A stretch of 64,000 bases of DNA from Meloidogyne chitwoodi (taxonomy: Eukaryota; Nematoda; Chromadorea; Rhabditida; Meloidogynidae), in the NCBI GenBank assembly GCA_015183035.1, contig JACZZP010000012.1, positions 1 through 64,000 of the forward strand. The letters run 5' to 3'. The notes beneath the pieces were generated by a model. That model had not been told where the DNA came from, ran no database searches, and saw only the letters and a list, made by a program, of their open reading frames with translations. Shown in pieces: positions 59,301-64,000 of the stretch. The number at the start of each line of letters is the position of its first letter. Position 1 is the first letter of the stretch. The position numbers and the translations under genes were made by a program.

Positions 59301-62300
59301 TTTTAATTTTGTTAAATATAAATTTTATATTTTATGGCTACCTGCGCGTTTCTCCTCTTTTTTATGGGTTTTACTCTAATGATCAATTCATATCTGAAAC
59401 AATTCGTTATCCTTTGCCTTTGGCCTACTTTTTGTCAACTCTTTTTGTTTTTTTCTTTAGCTTAATTATAATTCCTAGGAGGTAAGATTTATATTTTGCT
59501 GAAAAAATTAATTTTAATAGGATAGCACGGAATGCACGAATTAGCAAGTTGTCAGGTACAAAAGCAGAGCAATATGTATTCAATTGGAAACTTTTTACTG
59601 GTTGGGATTATTCTATTGGCTCTGCTGAAACTGCGCAGGTTTTTTAAAATAATCATTATTTAAAAATATTATGTATTTCACTAAAGAACACTGCAATGGC
59701 GGTTGTGATTAAACTCCGCGAGGCCATTAATGAGTGCCATAGTTATGCCAAGCGAGCGTGTATACCATCGCTTTGGGCAATTCGAATAGTTTGTTTTGTA
59801 ATTTTATTTGTTTTTAGTATTGAATTTTTCAGGTGTCTAATACAATAATTATCGGTAAAATTATTTAGTATTCTATACAATTTTTTTACAAGGAATGATT
59901 GCTCTCTCAGTTTATTGCATTCAGGCAGCGATGCGCTCATCGGAAACAGTGGAAAAGTCTTCTGGAAGTTTATTCACTAAAAATCAGGTCTATTTTAAAT
60001 ATTTACTATAAATATTTTATTGTTAATTTTTAGGTTCCGCTGCTTATGTCCACAATTACGCATATGTATGTTTTATCATTTTTTATATACTTTAAATTTT
60101 TTTAAGCTTTCCTATGATTTTCGATCTCATAGGTAACACACTTATATATTAACAATTTCACAATTAATTAAAATTAAAAAATAAAACATTACTAAATTAA
60201 CTGTTTTTAAAAGTTAGCATTTTAAAATTTAGGAAGAGCTGAAAAACATCACGCTCGAACAGCTCTTCGTTTACATCTCATTCGAATATCAGCTCTTTAC
60301 ATAATCAATTATGTATAATATCTTTATTTTAGACAAAAATTCATTTTGTAGATAATTTTTTGCTAATAAATTTAATTTTTTAATATAATTAAATAATTTT
60401 ATTTTAGGTAACTTTAATGCTTTCTTTATTTGAAAAACTTGATAACATTCGTGACATATCTCGTGTAACTGAAACAACGCCACTTGATGACTCTGCAGAA
60501 AATAATGAACATTTAGTTCCTTCCTCAATGAGATGGAATTCTAATCCAAGTCAACACAAACAGCAGTTTTACAGCCGAAATTTTTCTTCTCCTTATCAAT
60601 TGAATCAATTTTTTATGAATGCGCTTGGATTTGTGACAAAGCAACATGGGCGTCGAGGAGCCGAAAATAGTGAAGAACTAGGCAAACTTACTGTTAATGG
60701 TTTTCTATTTATTTTAATTACGTACATTATACTCTGACAGGAACTTTTGTCACCGTGCGTGCTCAATTTGGTCCTGTTGGTGTTAACAATCCAACAATAT
60801 TTTTGCGAAACTATACACAAATTCCATTTCTTGAATCAAATTCTTTTGAAACAAGACGAATTGGACCAACTCCTCTGCCTCTTTTCACGCCACCACCGAT
60901 TCCACCAACAATGCCAACACCAACATTTCGAAAGATGGTATGAACTATCGTTCTCATAAATTTTTTTCCTTTTAGAGTTTTGGTCCGAATTGGAAGGATC
61001 TAAATATGGAGTCTGATAGAGAAAATGAAAATAATGAATGGGAACAAACATCTACAATACCAACACTAACGTCTATGGTAACTAATATTACTGTTAAGCG
61101 ACCAATTGATGGACTTCCATTTGCAAAAATTGAAAAAATACCAAACTTGCCTATGGAAAATGATGGAGAGGTTAATAATTTTCTTCTGTTTTTATTTTCT
61201 TATGCATTCAGGGATCTTCAACTGCTGCTGGAAATGTTAAATTAACCTCAAGTGGCATAAATTCTCATACTTCTCAACAACAACGACCAAGTATTTTTTT
61301 AACTTTATTTTTAATCATTTATTCTTTTTAAATATTGTACACATTTAGCATTTTTTATTTCTTAATTTAAGATGTTGTTGAGCCAGAATCGGCGACTTCT
61401 GCAACAATTCAAACGGTTACATCTACCAGTACTTATTGGATAGATGAAGATAACGAAAATAATGTGCATTATAACGAAGAAATCTGTTGGGAAACAATGC
61501 TTGGTCAAGAAATTGTTAAATTAATCACCATGGTTTGCTTTTAATTATTTTAAAATTATATTCATTAAAAAAATTAGGATCTTTATTTCACAATTATATC
61601 TATTTTCCTAATTGATTTTGTTCGTGGTATATGGATTCGTTATTGTTCTTCTTGGTGGTGTTGGGATATTGAAACAACTTTTGTATGTTTAATTTAAAAT
61701 ATTCTATTGAATAATAAACATTTAAAATTTTAGCCAGAATATGGAGAATTCAAGGTTGCTGAAAATGTTCTCCATATTTGCAATAATCAAGGTTACAAAT
61801 AGTGATTTGAATATAAAAAAGACTTTTAAGGAATGGTTTGGCTTGGTCTTTTCTTTACACCATTATTGCCAGCTATAAATAGTTTTAAACTTGTAATAAT
61901 AATGTACATAAGAGGGTGGGCATGTACAACTTGTAATGTTCCGGCAAGAGAGATTTTTCGTGCTTCTAGGTATATTTAATATTTTTCCTTTAAACTTTAC
62001 CTATTTTTACTTTATTTGAGTTTTTATCTGGTTAAAAAATTCATTGAGATTTTAAAGATATTTTACTTATCTAGTCTTCTCTTAAAGATTATTCATCTTT
62101 ATTAGATTAAATTTTGATTGGCACTAGCTTGCACACCAATTTGATTTTAATTAAAATTATTTTCAGATCATCAAGTTTTTTCCTCTATATTCTTTTGAGT
62201 TCTCTTCTTCTTTGCACAGTCCCAGTTGGTTACGTAATCACCGTAAAACGTCCATCAATCCTTTGTGGTCCATTTGCGTTTGTTTTTCTTTAAAAATATT

Positions 62301-64000
62301 AAATTAAAAAAAATAAAATTTAGAGGTCAAGACCATTTCTATGCAATAGTCACAGATCTAATTAAAGGGCACGTGAACAGGAAGTAAGTTATTTTACAAA
62401 ATCTGTCATATTACATACAAACTTTTAAATTTCAGGGTGCTTCGATGGGTACGATATCTAACTTCGCCAGGCGTGATATTCCCCTTTATTTTAGTATAAA
62501 ATTTTTATCGAAAAATGTTTGAAAATTTCACATCTATTCAGTTGCTCGTTCTCTTCATATTCTTCCTTTTTTCACTTGTTCGTGGACTTCGAAAAGCGAA
62601 CACTGATTTACAAAACCAACTTATTCATGTATTTATTAATTTTTTAATTTACATTAGAAATTATAATCTTAAAGGAACGAACTGAAGAAAAGCGTAAAAT
62701 TTTTGAATTGGCTGGTGGTGGTACTCGAAAAAAAGGTTCTAGTTCTTTTGGGGCTTCAGCTGTGCGTATGGCAACACATCTATTACAGCCAAACAAAAAT
62801 AGTAGTCAACGTAAAGTGACAACAGGTCAGCATTTACCAGAAGTAGAGCGCAAACGTCGTGAACCTTGGAGAATTTTCAGGCGTGATTCAAACGTAATAA
62901 ATTTAAAAATAACTAAATAAATACATTTTTAATATTCAATTTTTCATTATAAGAGTAGAGACGATCAAACTGCATTTTCTTTTTGTCCATCTGATGAACC
63001 GCCTAGTTCTCTAAATTCTCCAATTTCAAATCAAACACATTCGTTGGAAGCTTTGGCAAAAAATCAAGCAACGATAACTCAAAAGAATCAGGATAGGCAT
63101 ACAAAAATAATTCCATCAAATGCAGCAAATGGTAGAATTAGGCCTTCAATTTGGTTATTTTTTAATATATTTTAAGCTCAATTTTATTAACAGTTCTGTT
63201 GAAACATTTGATCATCAAAGCATTAATTCATCTTCTGATACAATAATACAACAATCTCCAAAAAATCAACAACCAGGCACTTCTTCAATAAGAATGAATA
63301 GTGATAATCCACAAAGAAGCAGAGATGAATACAATATTTCAGTTGGAACTCCAGAAACAGTCCGGTAAACGTTTTTAGACTAATTATTGAATAAAATAAT
63401 TGATTGATTTTTTATTGCCGTTAATTAATTTTGTTTGGTTATTTTAACATACTTTTGATTTAATTAATTAACTAGTATGTTGGTTGCTCAACATCAAAAT
63501 CCATCAACGCAACAACAAATTCAGCAGAATACTCCATCACTGTTCCCAATAGATTTTCCAACCCTTGAAGGAGCAGAAGATAACCTTAAAAAAACTTCTT
63601 GTAGCGTGATTAAGAAAGATGAAAAAAATAAAAAGGACGTGAAGAAAGCTGAGGTTTCTTCATCAAAATTTAAATTTATGATAGAATCTCCAAAAACAAC
63701 TATGACTTCTAATTCTAAGCGACAAAAAATAATCCCTAGTAAGCTTAATTTAATACAATGTTTGATGCGACAATCGTCATTAACTTCTCCATTGGATGCT
63801 GTTATTTCCTCACAAATTAATACTAAATCTATGTTTGTTTTAACTTTCTGTCCTTTGTCTATGTGTTTTCTACTCCTTATTTATAAACGTTTGTTTTTTA
63901 GTGAAGATCACTCAGTGATGAGTGAAGAAATTAATGATAATTATGACTTAATCAATACTGGAATCCCTTCTGGCGAGGCTCCTCATCGAATTTCATTGTA
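56348..64000 (+). CDS. TMC (transmembrane channel-like) mechanotransduction protein, partial at the right edge
   Basis: TMC1/2-type proteins form mechanically gated channels in sensory cells. ATG 56348 opens [20 protein letters not shown]; the long cytosolic N-terminus continues through charged, serine-rich exons ([20 protein letters not shown]). The membrane core starts [40 protein letters not shown]. Later helices include [20 protein letters not shown] and [40 protein letters not shown]. The TMC signature follows: [80 protein letters not shown] and VPVGYV. A last helix ends in [20 protein letters not shown]. The C-terminal tail is long, basic and glutamine/serine-rich, and still open at 63998. 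At least 20 introns. An extracellular loop of about 250 residues is proline-rich ([20 protein letters not shown]). Confidence 0.93.
58208..58395 (+). other. Possible alternative first exon of the TMC gene
   Basis: Within a TMC intron an open stretch reads [20 protein letters not shown], then [20 protein letters not shown] and [27 protein letters not shown] donor follows. The surrounding exons (SRL at 57721 and FEVDQEH at 58619) already join in frame without it, and its frame does not fit the upstream exon. An alternative promoter or cassette is therefore more likely than a constitutive exon. Confidence 0.4.

Overview
The window looks like nuclear DNA from a nematode. The genome is AT-rich and gene-dense, with many small introns (often 35-70 bases). 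Several genes have a pyrimidine-rich AG acceptor within a few to about 20 bases upstream of the start codon, as expected for spliced-leader trans-splicing. The rps-13 and muscleblind proteins are of clear nematode type. A clade IV, root-knot-nematode-like (Meloidogyne-like) genome would fit, but that placement is inference.

Layout. Positions 1-11298 are a very homogeneous satellite with a 168-bp period. Each monomer is built from hairpins, and the array carries three copies of the same 77-bp truncated unit. It ends abruptly at the 3' end of two tandem, decayed hsp70 pseudogenes (11.3-13.8 kb). On the minus strand follow an atypical calpain with a modular glycine-rich N-terminus, a SURF6 ribosome-biogenesis protein, mitoguardin, and a nematode-type nuclear protein (perhaps LIN-14-like). 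A 4.5-kb non-coding stretch comes next, then muscleblind. From 34.3 to 38.0 kb lies a tight minus-strand run of RYBP/YAF2, a ZNF706-like zinc finger, mitochondrial ribosomal protein L12 and ribosomal protein S13, which could be an operon. Cytochrome b5 (plus) converges with a second minus-strand run: a secreted antistasin-like cysteine-rich protein, KIN17 and PIN4 parvulin.

From 44.1 to 45.8 kb there are three Merlin-like DNA transposons, one nested in another. Each has intact terminal inverted repeats and a perfect 8-bp target duplication. Next come an AIG1/ADTRP-type membrane hydrolase (minus), a probable plus-strand two-gene operon (mitochondrial ribosomal protein S14 and a very short ATP6AP2), and a recognisable SUZ12 polycomb gene (minus). 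After an unrecognised GC-richer multi-exon locus (53.9-54.9 kb), a TMC mechanotransduction-channel gene starts at 56.3 kb on the plus strand and runs off the end of the window.

The most unusual signals are the hairpin-built satellite with its repeated derived block, the trio of Merlin-like elements including one intact mini-transposase made by internal deletion, the RYBP and SUZ12 genes in one nematode window, and the ATP6AP2 reduced to its membrane stub.
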